Shown here in pieces: positions 53,480-61,126 of a stretch of DNA of 64,000 nucleotides. Source of the stretch: CAYYWP01 sp050176585. GTDB taxonomy: Bacteria; Desulfobacterota; Binatia; HRBIN30; CADEER01. Numbering within the stretch: the first letter of the stretch is position 1; each line of letters begins with the position of its first letter. A program made the translations under genes and the position numbers. The stretch spans positions 58,028 to 122,027 of the forward strand of contig JBFXHX010000010.1 in NCBI GenBank assembly GCA_050176585.1, given 5' to 3'. Under the pieces are notes generated by a model. It saw only the letters and a program-made list of their open reading frames with translations. It did not search any database and was not told the DNA's origin.

Positions 53480-54340
53480 TCAACGCGCCGCGCGCTCCCG
53501 CGCCCGCGCGATCGCGCGGCGGGCGTACACGGAAAGCAGATGGCGCCGGTACGGCGCCGATGCGAACAGGTCTCCGAGTGGATCGGCTTCCTCGATCGCG
53601 GCGCATGCGGACGCGACGTCCGCATCGGCGAGCGGCGTGCCGGTGAGCTTTCGCTCCGCACTGCTGGCGCGAAAGGGCACCGCATTGATGCCCGTCACCC
53701 CGAGCGCGATGTGCTCGCACCGGCCGCGCGCATCGAGTAGCACGATGGCGGCGACGCCGACCACGGCGAACCCGGAAGCCGGCTGGCGCATTTTCACATA
53801 GGCGCTGCCGACCCGCCCGGCGCGCGCGGCCAGGGTGATTTCAGTGACGACTTCGTCCGGCCCCACGGCCGTGCTCAGCATCCCGGTGAAGAAGCGTGCC
53901 GCGGGCACCGTGCGCTCGCCCTGCGATCCGACGACACGCGCGTCGCCATCGAGGGCAAGAAACACCGCCGGCCAGTCCGCCGCCGGGTCCGCGTGTACCA
54001 AGCTGCCCCCGATCGTCCCGAGATTGCGGACCTGCAGGTCGCCGATCTCGTGCGCCGCCTCGGCCACCAGGGTGAGCCCTTCGAGCACGGGGCTGATGCC
54101 GATGGCGGCGTGCGTGGCGCGCGCGCCGAGCACGAACCGCTCGCCGCGCCGCGCGATGCCGTCGAGCCCCGGCACACGCCCGAGGTCCACCAGCAACGGC
54201 AGCTCGAGCAACCGTTGCTTGAGCGCGGGCAGGAGGCTCATGCCGCCGGAGAGCACCTTCGCGCCGGGGGTGGCGCGAAGCAGTCCGAGCGCATCCGCGA
54301 GCGAGCGCGGCGCCTGATAATCGAATTCTGCCGGGATCAT
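53480..54340 (-). CDS. FAD-binding medium subunit of Mo-hydroxylase
   Basis: 286 residues. FAD-binding PCMH-type domain of the CoxM/CutM kind: the first flavin motif is KVLSGGMSLLPALKQRL (~29-44) and the second RNLGTIGGSLVHADPAADWP (~105-124), followed by the C-terminal CODH_FAD domain (GSAYVKMRQPASGFAVVGVA). It passes electrons from the iron-sulfur subunit to an external acceptor. Its ATG overlaps the stop of the preceding large subunit by four bases (ATGA). Subunit order is S, L, M, then a second L. Confidence 0.93.
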   Translation of the reverse strand: MIPAEFDYQAPRSLADALGLLRATPGAKVLSGGMSLLPALKQRLLELPLLVDLGRVPGLDGIARRGERFVLGARATHAAIGISPVLEGLTLVAEAAHEIGDLQVRNLGTIGGSLVHADPAADWPAVFLALDGDARVVGSQGERTVPAARFFTGMLSTAVGPDEVVTEITLAARAGRVGSAYVKMRQPASGFAVVGVAAIVLLDARGRCEHIALGVTGINAVPFRASSAERKLTGTPLADADVASACAAIEEADPLGDLFASAPYRRHLLSVYARRAIARARERAAR

Positions 54341-56679
54341 CGCGGAGCTCCTGGCGCGGCGGCGATGGCTTGCCAGACGCGCTCCGGTTTGAGCGGCATG
54401 TCGAGTTGTGTGACGCCGAGCGGCCGCAGCGCGTCGAGCACGGCGTTCACCAGGCACGGCGCGGCACCGATCGTCCCGAGCTCGCCGACGCCTTTCGCGC
54501 CGAGCGGGTTCAGCGGTGTCGGCGTGACTGTAGTGTCGAGCTCGAACCGCGGGAACATGCTGGCGCGCGGCACCGCGTAATCCATCAAGCTCCCGGTCAC
54601 CAATTGGCCGCCCTCGTCGTACCGAATCTCCTCGACCCAGGCCTGGCCGAGGCCCTGCACGATGCCGCCCAGCCGCTGCCCGTCGACGAGCAGCGGGTTG
54701 ATCACGTGGCCGACGTCGTCGACCGACACGTAGCGCTGAATCTCGATCTGCCCCGTGTCGGGGTCGACCTCGACCTGGCAGATCTGGGTGGCGAACGGAA
54801 ACGTGAAGCCGGCCGGATCGAAGCGGGCCACCGCCTCCAGGCCGGGATCCTCGTTCGGCACCGGGCGGTTCCACACGTGAGCGGCCATCGCGACCTCGCG
54901 AAAGGTGATGCGCGGGCCGCCGCCGACCGCACTGAACATGCCGTCCGCGAACTCGAGGTCGCGCTCGTGTACTTCGAGGAGATGCGCGGCGATGCGGCGC
55001 GCCTTGCCGAGGACGCGATCGGCCGCCATTTTCACCGCCGACCCCCCGACCGCGAGCGCGCGGCTGCCGAACGTGCCCACGCCGTGCGTGACGACGTCGG
55101 TGTCGCTGTGCAGCACCACGACGTCCTCGAGCGGCAGGCCGAGGATGTCGCCGACGATCTGTGCGAAGGTGGTCACGCCCCCCTGGCCGTGCGGCGAGGT
55201 GCCGGTCATCACCGTCGCGCTGCCGGTCGGTTCGACCCGCACGTGCGCCGACTCCCAGAATCCACTGCGCATGCCGGGCAACGCCAGCGCGCTCGGCCCG
55301 AACGCGCAGACCTCCGTAAAGCTCGCCACGCCGATGCCGACCAGGCGGCCCTCGCCGCGCGCCTGGGCTTGCGCCCGCCGCGCGCCCGCATAGTCGAACA
55401 ACTCGCAGGCGCGGTCGAGGGCGATCGGATAGTTGCCGCTGTCGTATGCGGCGCCGGTCGGCGTCGTGTACGGAAAGGCATCCGAGGGGATGAAGTTGCG
55501 GCGGCGCACCTCGACCGGATCGCGCCCGAGCGCCGCCGCCACCGCGTCCATGACGCGCTCGATGATGTAGGCCGCCTCCGGACGTCCGGCGCCCCGGTAG
55601 GCCTCGACCTGCATGGTGTTCGTGTAGACTTCCACCAGCTCGGACGACACCGCCTGGATGTTGTAGCAGCCGCACACCATCATCGGGGTCTCATTGGGCA
55701 CCATCGCCCCGACGAACGACGCGAAGGCGCCGACATCGGCGACGGTGCGAAGGCGCAAGCCGGTGACCTCTCCATCCGCCGTGTACGCGGCCTCGACGTA
55801 CTCGACATGGGCGCGGCCATGCGTGGTCGCGAGGAGATTCTCCGCGCGCGTCTCCGACCACTTGACCGGCCGGGCGAGCCGCCGCGTCACCCAGCCGAGC
55901 ACGAAGTCCTCGCTGTAGGCCGGAATCTTTGCGCCGAACCCCCCGCCGACATCGGGCGCGATAGCGCGGATGCGCGTCTCCGGGATTCCGAGGTTGATGG
56001 CGAGTTGCTGTTTGACGCCGTGCGGCATTTGCGTAGAGGTCCAGACGGTCAGCTTCTGCGCGCCGTCGTCCCACTGCGCGAGCACGGCGCGGCCCTCCAT
56101 CGACACCGGGGCCACGCGCTGGTTCACCAACCGCAACTTCACGGTGCCGGCGGCGGCGCGAAACAGCTCGTCGGTGCGCGGGTTGTCGCTGACCGCGCGG
56201 AAGCAGACGTTGTCCGGCAGCGCGGCGTGCACGCGCGGCGCGCCCGGCGCCAACGCCGCTTCCATGTCCACGACCGCCGGGAGCGGCTCGATGTCGACCT
56301 CGACGGCCAGCGCCCCGTCGCGGGCCGCGTAGCGATCCTCCGCAATGACGACGGCGAGCGGCTGGCCCACGTGGACTACGACGCCGTCGGCGAGCAGCGG
56401 CCGCGGGGCGTCCTGTTGCGGCGGGAACACGATCGGCGTGCGCCCGACCTCGCCGCGCATGTCCTCGTAGGTGAACGCCGCCACCACGCCGGGTACGACG
56501 AGGGCGCGCGCCGCGTCGATCGCGCGCACGCGGCCGGCGGCGTGCTGGCTGCGCACGAAGGCGGCGTGCAGCATGCGGGGCAGTTGAATGTCATCGACGT
56601 AGCTGCCGAGGCCGCGCACCAAGCGCGGGTCCTCCACGCGCGTCACCCGGGCGCCGATCAGCGTCTTCATCGTCGGCAT
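54337..56679 (-). CDS. Xanthine-dehydrogenase-family Mo-binding large subunit (first copy)
   Basis: 780 residues. Same fold as the gene at 50961 but clearly divergent. Motifs are VTRVEDPRLVRGLGSYVDDI, VGGGFGAKIPAYSEDFV (~245), an active-site loop EAYRGAGRPEAAYIIERVMD (~355), GTSPHGQGGVTTF (~490) and a catalytic Glu in GAKGVGELGTIGAAP (~735). AYRGAG matches the broad CoxL-like hydroxylase group that uses water as oxygen donor on N-heteroaromatic or other activated carbons. It stands one base from the 2Fe-2S subunit upstream and overlaps the FAD subunit downstream. Confidence 0.93.
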   Translation of the reverse strand: MPTMKTLIGARVTRVEDPRLVRGLGSYVDDIQLPRMLHAAFVRSQHAAGRVRAIDAARALVVPGVVAAFTYEDMRGEVGRTPIVFPPQQDAPRPLLADGVVVHVGQPLAVVIAEDRYAARDGALAVEVDIEPLPAVVDMEAALAPGAPRVHAALPDNVCFRAVSDNPRTDELFRAAAGTVKLRLVNQRVAPVSMEGRAVLAQWDDGAQKLTVWTSTQMPHGVKQQLAINLGIPETRIRAIAPDVGGGFGAKIPAYSEDFVLGWVTRRLARPVKWSETRAENLLATTHGRAHVEYVEAAYTADGEVTGLRLRTVADVGAFASFVGAMVPNETPMMVCGCYNIQAVSSELVEVYTNTMQVEAYRGAGRPEAAYIIERVMDAVAAALGRDPVEVRRRNFIPSDAFPYTTPTGAAYDSGNYPIALDRACELFDYAGARRAQAQARGEGRLVGIGVASFTEVCAFGPSALALPGMRSGFWESAHVRVEPTGSATVMTGTSPHGQGGVTTFAQIVGDILGLPLEDVVVLHSDTDVVTHGVGTFGSRALAVGGSAVKMAADRVLGKARRIAAHLLEVHERDLEFADGMFSAVGGGPRITFREVAMAAHVWNRPVPNEDPGLEAVARFDPAGFTFPFATQICQVEVDPDTGQIEIQRYVSVDDVGHVINPLLVDGQRLGGIVQGLGQAWVEEIRYDEGGQLVTGSLMDYAVPRASMFPRFELDTTVTPTPLNPLGAKGVGELGTIGAAPCLVNAVLDALRPLGVTQLDMPLKPERVWQAIAAAPGAPR

Positions 56680-56680
56680 G

Positions 56681-57151
56681 TCAGCGTCCTCCGCGCTGGC
56701 GCGCCGCCGCGAGCTGCACCGCGTCGACGATCTGCTGGTACCCGGTGCAGCGGCAGAGGTTGCCGTCCAGTCCGTGGCGTATCTGCGCCTCGGTTGGGTC
56801 GGGAGTATCCGCCAGCAGCTGGGCAGCGGTCATGATCATCCCGGGCGTACAGAAGCCGCATTGCAGGCCGTGCGCCTCGCGAAAGGCGTCCTGCAAGGGG
56901 TGCAAGCTTCCGCGCGGCGCCAAGCCTTCGATCGTCTTCACGGTCCGCCCGTCCGCCTGGACGGCGAGCACCGTACAGCTCTTCACCGCGCGGCCGTCGA
57001 GATGCACCGTACAGGCGCCACACAGGCTGGTCTCGCAGGCGACGTGGGTGCCGGTGAGGCCGAGTGAGTCACGCAGCCAGTGGACGAGCAGCAGCCGCGG
57101 GGGCACGTCGCCCTGGCGGACCTCGCCATTGACGGTCACTGAGATTTTCAC
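56681..57151 (-). CDS. 2Fe-2S small subunit of Mo-hydroxylase
   Basis: 156 residues from a GTG start with TGGAG 8 bases upstream. The plant-type 2Fe-2S domain ligands are in CETSLCGACTVHLDG plus a Cys at VKSCTVLA; the second cluster domain has LQCGFCTPGMIM and GNLCRCTGYQQIV. All eight Cys are present. It is the first gene of the 12-gene leftward operon. Upstream, a dubious minus-strand frame (57155-57466) stops four bases before this start; its reading through an inverted repeat makes it unlikely to be a gene. Confidence 0.95.
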   Translation of the reverse strand: MKISVTVNGEVRQGDVPPRLLLVHWLRDSLGLTGTHVACETSLCGACTVHLDGRAVKSCTVLAVQADGRTVKTIEGLAPRGSLHPLQDAFREAHGLQCGFCTPGMIMTAAQLLADTPDPTEAQIRHGLDGNLCRCTGYQQIVDAVQLAAARQRGGR

Positions 57152-57514
57152 GCGCTACACTCCAGGGGTCCAATCGCACCTGAACGGTGCGCAGGCGCGT
57201 GTCGCATATCCGTCGCCGGTAGGCAACTGCGATGCCGCCGCGGGTAGTGTCCTAATTTGAAGCCGGCTACCAGCTAGCCGCTTCACGATCACTCCGCCTG
57301 CGCCATCCGGCATCGACGGCGGAAACTGCGCCCGAGCGAGAAGGTTGAGCGGCAGATCGCGCGCCTGATCGGCGGCGGATCGCATCTCCACTGCCGCGCC
57401 ACGTGTGGGGTTGCGGGTTGGGACGTAGACGACCAGCTCCTCGTTCGGGAAGCGGTACTTGACCATGTTCAGCGCCGGCGCACGCACGGTCGGTGATCTG
57501 GTAGACCTGGCCGC

Positions 57515-57821
57515 ATGAACGACACCGGCAAGCTGGCGGACGTGATCCGCCAGCTTCACAACGTGGAGCCGTCCCACGTTGGCTCAGAGCCCGTCCATGA
57601 GCGATTCAAGGGCGAGACAATGTGGTGCGGCACTGTCGAGGTCTACGCGACTCCGTGGCCGCCCTGACGCGTCCACAGCGTATACCTGGACCTATGAGGA
57701 CGACGACGGGAAGCTCCACCACCTGGCCGTGCTCGGCGTGCCGCCGATCAACTCGCCTGTCGATGCGGTGCGGGCGGCGGCGGTTGCGGAATCCCGCACC
57801 GGGACGAAATGGGTAGTTTGA
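57515..57821 (+). pseudogene. Frameshifted small conserved-looking gene inside the element
   Basis: The frame from ATG 57515 reads MNDTGKLADVIRQL ... FKGETMWCGTVEVY and then stops at TGA after ~50 residues. A second frame, open over the same point, continues RPDASTAYTWTYEDDDGK ... GVPPINSPVDAVRAA to a stop at 57821. Joining them near 57645 gives one sensible protein of about 100 residues. This implies a one- or two-base indel, real or from sequencing. The family is not identified with certainty. Confidence 0.55.
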
Positions 57822-58147
57822 AGGTGGCGCCTAGCGTCGTCGTCGCCGCTGCACTCCTCTGCGCCTTCGCGGCCTGCACCAAGGGCGGCTACTTCATCAC
57901 TGGTTCGGGTGTCCGCGTCCCGACCGATAGCTCATCCTGCTACACGGCGTGCCAGAGACAATACGAGGCTTGCGAGATGTCCTGTCCATCAGATGACATC
58001 TACTGCGTATGCGACTGCCTGCCACCGAAGAAGCGATGCCTCTTGGACTGTCCGGGTGCATACGAGGAACAGGAATCGCCCCGACTGGCAACAATCTCCG
58101 CGCAGCTCTGCCCCGCCCGAACACCAACCCCAAGGCCGTCGAATTAG
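57809..58147 (+). CDS. Small Cys-rich putative lipoprotein
   Basis: 112 residues. The N-terminal hydrophobic stretch VVVAAALLCAFAAC fits a signal peptide with Cys 23 as lipidation site. The mature part has ten or more Cys in CYTAC, CEMSC, CVCDCLPPKKRC and LLDCPG patterns, suggesting disulfides or metal binding. It overlaps the preceding frameshifted gene by 13 bases and ends in the right inverted repeat of the element. I do not recognise the family. Cys spacing and the signal make it more than a chance frame. Confidence 0.55.
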   Translation: MGSLKVAPSVVVAAALLCAFAACTKGGYFITGSGVRVPTDSSSCYTACQRQYEACEMSCPSDDIYCVCDCLPPKKRCLLDCPGAYEEQESPRLATISAQLCPARTPTPRPSN

Positions 58148-58384
58148 GACACTACCCCGCGGGCGCCGCCTCCCGACCGGATCGACGCGAGAGTAGAGAC
58201 ACGGGCTGGCGCGACGGGCCGCATCCGCTATCATCGGGTTCGCGCGTGCATGCTCGGCAGTGCACGTTTCTTGATGCGGGATGTTCGTCTTGTCGCGTCG
58301 CTGAGCGCGCGCAAGCTGTTCGCGCGCGGAGGTACGCACGGATCGCCTTGACCCATACACGCACGCAAAGTAAGAGGGCGTCTC

Positions 58385-58774
58385 ATGGCGGATACAGCCG
58401 GCGGCCCCAAAGCAACCGACTCCCGCGCCGCCAGCTCGATATCCGTCGGCACAGGAGCGCCGGAGATCAAGCAGGCACCGAAGGCGCGGGATGTCCTGAC
58501 GATCAACCACGGCAAATGCATCGATTGCGGTTTTTGCCATCAATCCTGCGTCTACGGCGTCGTCTTCACGACGTTCACGCGGCAGCATCACTACCAAATC
58601 CATCCCGAGACCTGTGCGTGGTGTGGCGGGCCGGGCAGAGCCCCTTGTGAGGTATACTGTCCCGTGCCAGGCGCGATCGTGCCGGCCAAGTACGACCCGG
58701 TCTCAGGCGTAGTGTCGAGCGCGCGGACGGGGCTCTCGATGCCCGTTCACAGCGTGCTCTTGCCGGCGGATTGA
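58385..58774 (+). CDS. Two-cluster 4Fe-4S ferredoxin with N-terminal extension
   Basis: 129 residues. A ~35-residue disordered start precedes cluster I at C45, C48, C51 and C55 (CIDCGFCHQSC) and cluster II at C77, C80, C88 and C92 (CAWCGGPGRAPCEVYC). The seven-residue spacing inside cluster II equals that of the operon ferredoxin at 49753. ATG 58385 has GAGGG 6 bases upstream. It is followed after 47 bases by a ferritin-like diiron gene, echoing the ferredoxin plus ferritin-like pairing in the leftward operon. Confidence 0.88.
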   Translation: MADTAGGPKATDSRAASSISVGTGAPEIKQAPKARDVLTINHGKCIDCGFCHQSCVYGVVFTTFTRQHHYQIHPETCAWCGGPGRAPCEVYCPVPGAIVPAKYDPVSGVVSSARTGLSMPVHSVLLPAD

Positions 58775-58821
58775 CGCGGAACCGTTCCACAACGCACGGC
58801 GACCCAGCAGAGGAGGCAGCG

Positions 58822-59589
58822 ATGCGCGGTAAGGATTTCGTTCGCGAAATGGAGGCGCTGGCCGCACCGATCGCGAAGCAAGCGTACGACGGCACATGCG
58901 AGACGTACGCCAACCTCAGCGACGATCAGGCGTTCCGCTTGCTCGGCCAGCTCTGGTGGCTCGAGGGCCCCGAAGTGCCGGCGTTCGCGCGCGCTTGGTG
59001 GCAATCCATCCCGGGCGATCCGACCGGGAAGTACCGTGATGTCGAGATGTTCCTCTCGCGCCAGCTCTACGACGAATCGCGGCATGGCAAACTCTACGCG
59101 GCGGCCTGCATCCAAAAGGGCTTCGTTAAGCACGAACAGGAACTCTACGGCCACCCGTATACGCGCCCGGTGCCCGGACTCATCAATTTCACCATCTGGA
59201 TGCAGCACCTCGGCAACTACATGTTCACGACCCTCTACACGGCCGAGCAGCTCGCCTCGGAAAATCTGACCTTTCCCAGCTTCATCGACGCCATGCTGCG
59301 CGTGATCGACGACCCGATCGTGCGCGGGCCGTTCGAGGGGCAGTACGATGAAGAGCGCTATCACGGTCTGAGCGGACGTTACGTCGTCGCCAAGTACTGT
59401 CATGACGGCGCCCTGCAGGAAGAGGGCCTGTGGGCGGCGAAGATCTCGTGGAACCTGCTCCAACAGATGGCTGCCGACCTCGGGAAGTTCGTGAAAGACG
59501 GTAGCGTCGAAGAGATGCGCCCGGCGCCGAAATACGAGCGCTTGGCGCTGCCGCAGCCCTTCGACAAGCCGTCCCCGGCCGCGCGCTGA
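58822..59589 (+). CDS. Ferritin-like diiron protein, sibling of 46086 and the fusion
   Basis: 255 residues. Helical, with two E-x2-H motifs: E85-H88 (YDESRHGKLY) and E178-H181 (DEERYHGLS), consistent with an intact diiron site. The block around DESRH...CIQKG aligns with LDEGKH...LIEKG of 46086 and FDEWRE...LIQQG of the fusion at 50008. GAGGAGG lies 5 bases before ATG 58822; the upstream ATG frame start at 58771 overlaps the ferredoxin and is rejected. It is probably an oxygenase component fed electrons by the adjacent ferredoxin. Confidence 0.8.
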   Translation: MRGKDFVREMEALAAPIAKQAYDGTCETYANLSDDQAFRLLGQLWWLEGPEVPAFARAWWQSIPGDPTGKYRDVEMFLSRQLYDESRHGKLYAAACIQKGFVKHEQELYGHPYTRPVPGLINFTIWMQHLGNYMFTTLYTAEQLASENLTFPSFIDAMLRVIDDPIVRGPFEGQYDEERYHGLSGRYVVAKYCHDGALQEEGLWAAKISWNLLQQMAADLGKFVKDGSVEEMRPAPKYERLALPQPFDKPSPAAR

Positions 59590-59884
59590 ATCCCGTATGC
59601 ACGCGGGCGGCGGCCCGGCGATCGCCGCCGCCCGCGTCATCCATTTCACGTCGCCGCCGCCTATGCGTCGCATAGAGCTTTCGCGCCAGACCGGGTCCAG
59701 CGCTTTTTGGACCAACGCGTCGGTCACCCGTTCACGCCGTACCCAGTCGGCGCTTTATGCGCCGACCGTTTCAGCAAGTGCTGGAGAATAATCCGGGAAC
59801 ATAGTAGACGCGTCAGTCCACGCCTGTGCGCAGCGCGCCGGTCGAGCGACACGAGACGACGCCGAAGGCCCGAAGGGAGCGAGC

Positions 59885-61009
59885 ATGAAATTTGGTCTCA
59901 TCAACACCCATCCGGTTCCACATGGCACCTCCGAGATCGAGATCTACAGAGACTCTTTGGAGGAGTACGTTTTCGCGGAAAAGCTCGGATATGACGGGGT
60001 CTTCCTCGCGGAGCACCGCTTCTCCGAGTACGGGCGCCCGGCGATCGACGTGATCTCGGCCTACGTCGCCGCGCTGACGACCCGCATCCGCATCGGCATC
60101 GCGGTGAGCGTGCTGCCGCTCCACGACCCGATCCAGACCGCCGAGCGCTACGCGACGCTGGACGTGTTGAGTAACGGCCGGCTCGACTTCGGCGTGGGGC
60201 GCGGCAACCAGCCCAAGGAGTTCGAGGGTGCCGGGGTCCCGATGAGCGAGGCGCGCGAGCGCTTCGACGAATCGCTCGACATCATCCTGCAGGCGTGGAC
60301 GCAGGACAAAGTGAACTACGACGGGCGCTTCTTCCACTACCACGACCTCGCCGTGATGCCGAAGCCGATTCAAAAGCCATATCCGCCGATCTGGAATGCC
60401 GCGGTGAGCCCGAGCACCGTGGAATCGATCGTGAAGCGGGGCATCAACGGTTTCGTCGGCCCCTACCTGGTGGACTTCCGCCGCTTGAAAGCCGATTACT
60501 TCGACCTCTGGCACCGCCTCGTCGCTCAGTACGGCCAGACGGGCAAGATCACCTTCGCGCACAACCAGCTCGTCTACGTCGCGGAGACCGACGAACAGGC
60601 GCGTCGCGAAGCCGAGCAAGCGGCGATGTGGTACATCCGCACGGCCGCCAAGCTATGGGCGAATCCCGACCGCTCGAGAATTCCCGAGCAGTACCAGTTC
60701 TACGCCGGCATCACCGATTACCTGAACGCCATGACCTGGGATCAGGTATGTGAGTACAGTCTGATCGGCAGCCCGCAGACGGTCGCCGAAAAGCTCCGCT
60801 ACCTGAACCACGAGTGCGGGCTCGAGTACCTCCTCCTCTTCTACCACTTCGGCCACATGCCGCACGCCAAGGTGATGCGCTCGATCGAGCTGTTCGCGCA
60901 CGAAGTCATGCCGGAGTTCCGCGGACGGCAGACCGCCGCGGCTGGCAGTGGCCGGCCGGGTCGCGGCGACGGCGCTTCGCAACCGCTGAGCGCGCGTTCT
61001 TCCAGCTAA
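59885..61009 (+). CDS. Luciferase-like flavin monooxygenase (LuxA/alkanal type)
   Basis: 374 residues, MKFGLINTHPVPHGTSE. Bacterial-luciferase-like barrel: LGYDGVFLAEHRFSEYG (~35-50), IRIGIAVSVLPLHDPIQTAERYATLDVLSNGRLDFGVGRGNQP (~75-115), VYVAETDEQA (~235) and SLIGSPQTVAEKL (~300). It is closer to the LuxA/two-subunit group than the other LLM genes here. The last ~25 residues are a Gly/Ser/Arg tail. It is preceded by a 295-base stretch with no gene; it is third in the rightward ferredoxin, ferritin-like, luciferase-like set and ends at a strong terminator. Confidence 0.88.
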   Translation: MKFGLINTHPVPHGTSEIEIYRDSLEEYVFAEKLGYDGVFLAEHRFSEYGRPAIDVISAYVAALTTRIRIGIAVSVLPLHDPIQTAERYATLDVLSNGRLDFGVGRGNQPKEFEGAGVPMSEARERFDESLDIILQAWTQDKVNYDGRFFHYHDLAVMPKPIQKPYPPIWNAAVSPSTVESIVKRGINGFVGPYLVDFRRLKADYFDLWHRLVAQYGQTGKITFAHNQLVYVAETDEQARREAEQAAMWYIRTAAKLWANPDRSRIPEQYQFYAGITDYLNAMTWDQVCEYSLIGSPQTVAEKLRYLNHECGLEYLLLFYHFGHMPHAKVMRSIELFAHEVMPEFRGRQTAAAGSGRPGRGDGASQPLSARSSS

Positions 61010-61028
61010 GCAGCGCGTCGACACGGCG

Positions 61029-61067
61029 AAAAGGGGCAAGCGGCGAATCGCCGTTTGCCCCTTTTTT
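61029..61067 (+). terminator. Bidirectional rho-independent terminator
   Basis: A long near-perfect stem AAAAGGGGCAAGCGGCGA / TCGCCGTTTGCCCCTTTT with a one-base centre (effectively a small GAATC loop) is followed by a run of six T. The A-run on the left arm gives a T-run in the other direction, so it serves both the luciferase-like gene and the convergent amidohydrolase. It is the clearest terminator in the window. Confidence 0.9.
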
Positions 61068-61126
61068 ATTGGCAATTGCCTGGGCTGGAGATTCGAGCAG
61101 GCAACCTCTGCGGCTCTGCGAAGTTC

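Larger units (their letters stand above)
57243..58155. mobile_element. 913-bp element bounded by 15-bp inverted repeats, no transposase
   Basis: GGTAGTGTCCTAATT at 57243-57257 is exactly inverted at 58141-58155. CCGCGG sits directly outside the right end and overlaps the left end (57238-57243), a possible target duplication, though the sequence is palindromic and so weak evidence. Between the ends are a frameshifted small gene and a Cys-rich lipoprotein whose stop codon falls inside the right repeat. No transposase frame is present, so it is probably a non-autonomous or decayed insertion. It separates the Mo-hydroxylase operon from the rightward ferredoxin gene cluster. Confidence 0.6.

Noticed and set aside
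54337..56679. Considered as aerobic CO dehydrogenase large subunit
   Set aside because: The active-site loop is AYRGAG rather than AYRCSFR, so it lacks the Cys that carries the Mo-Cu site.
54370..56835. 821-residue open frame on the plus strand opposite the first Mo large subunit
   Set aside because: It mirrors a well-conserved gene on the other strand and is full of Arg/His/Asp/Val shadow sequence; stop codons are rare antisense to GC-rich codons.
57155..57466. Minus-strand frame ending just before the 2Fe-2S subunit gene (contains VKYRFPNEELVVYVP)
   Set aside because: It runs straight through the left inverted repeat of the element and has no ribosome site. A remnant inside the element is possible, but a functional gene is not supported.
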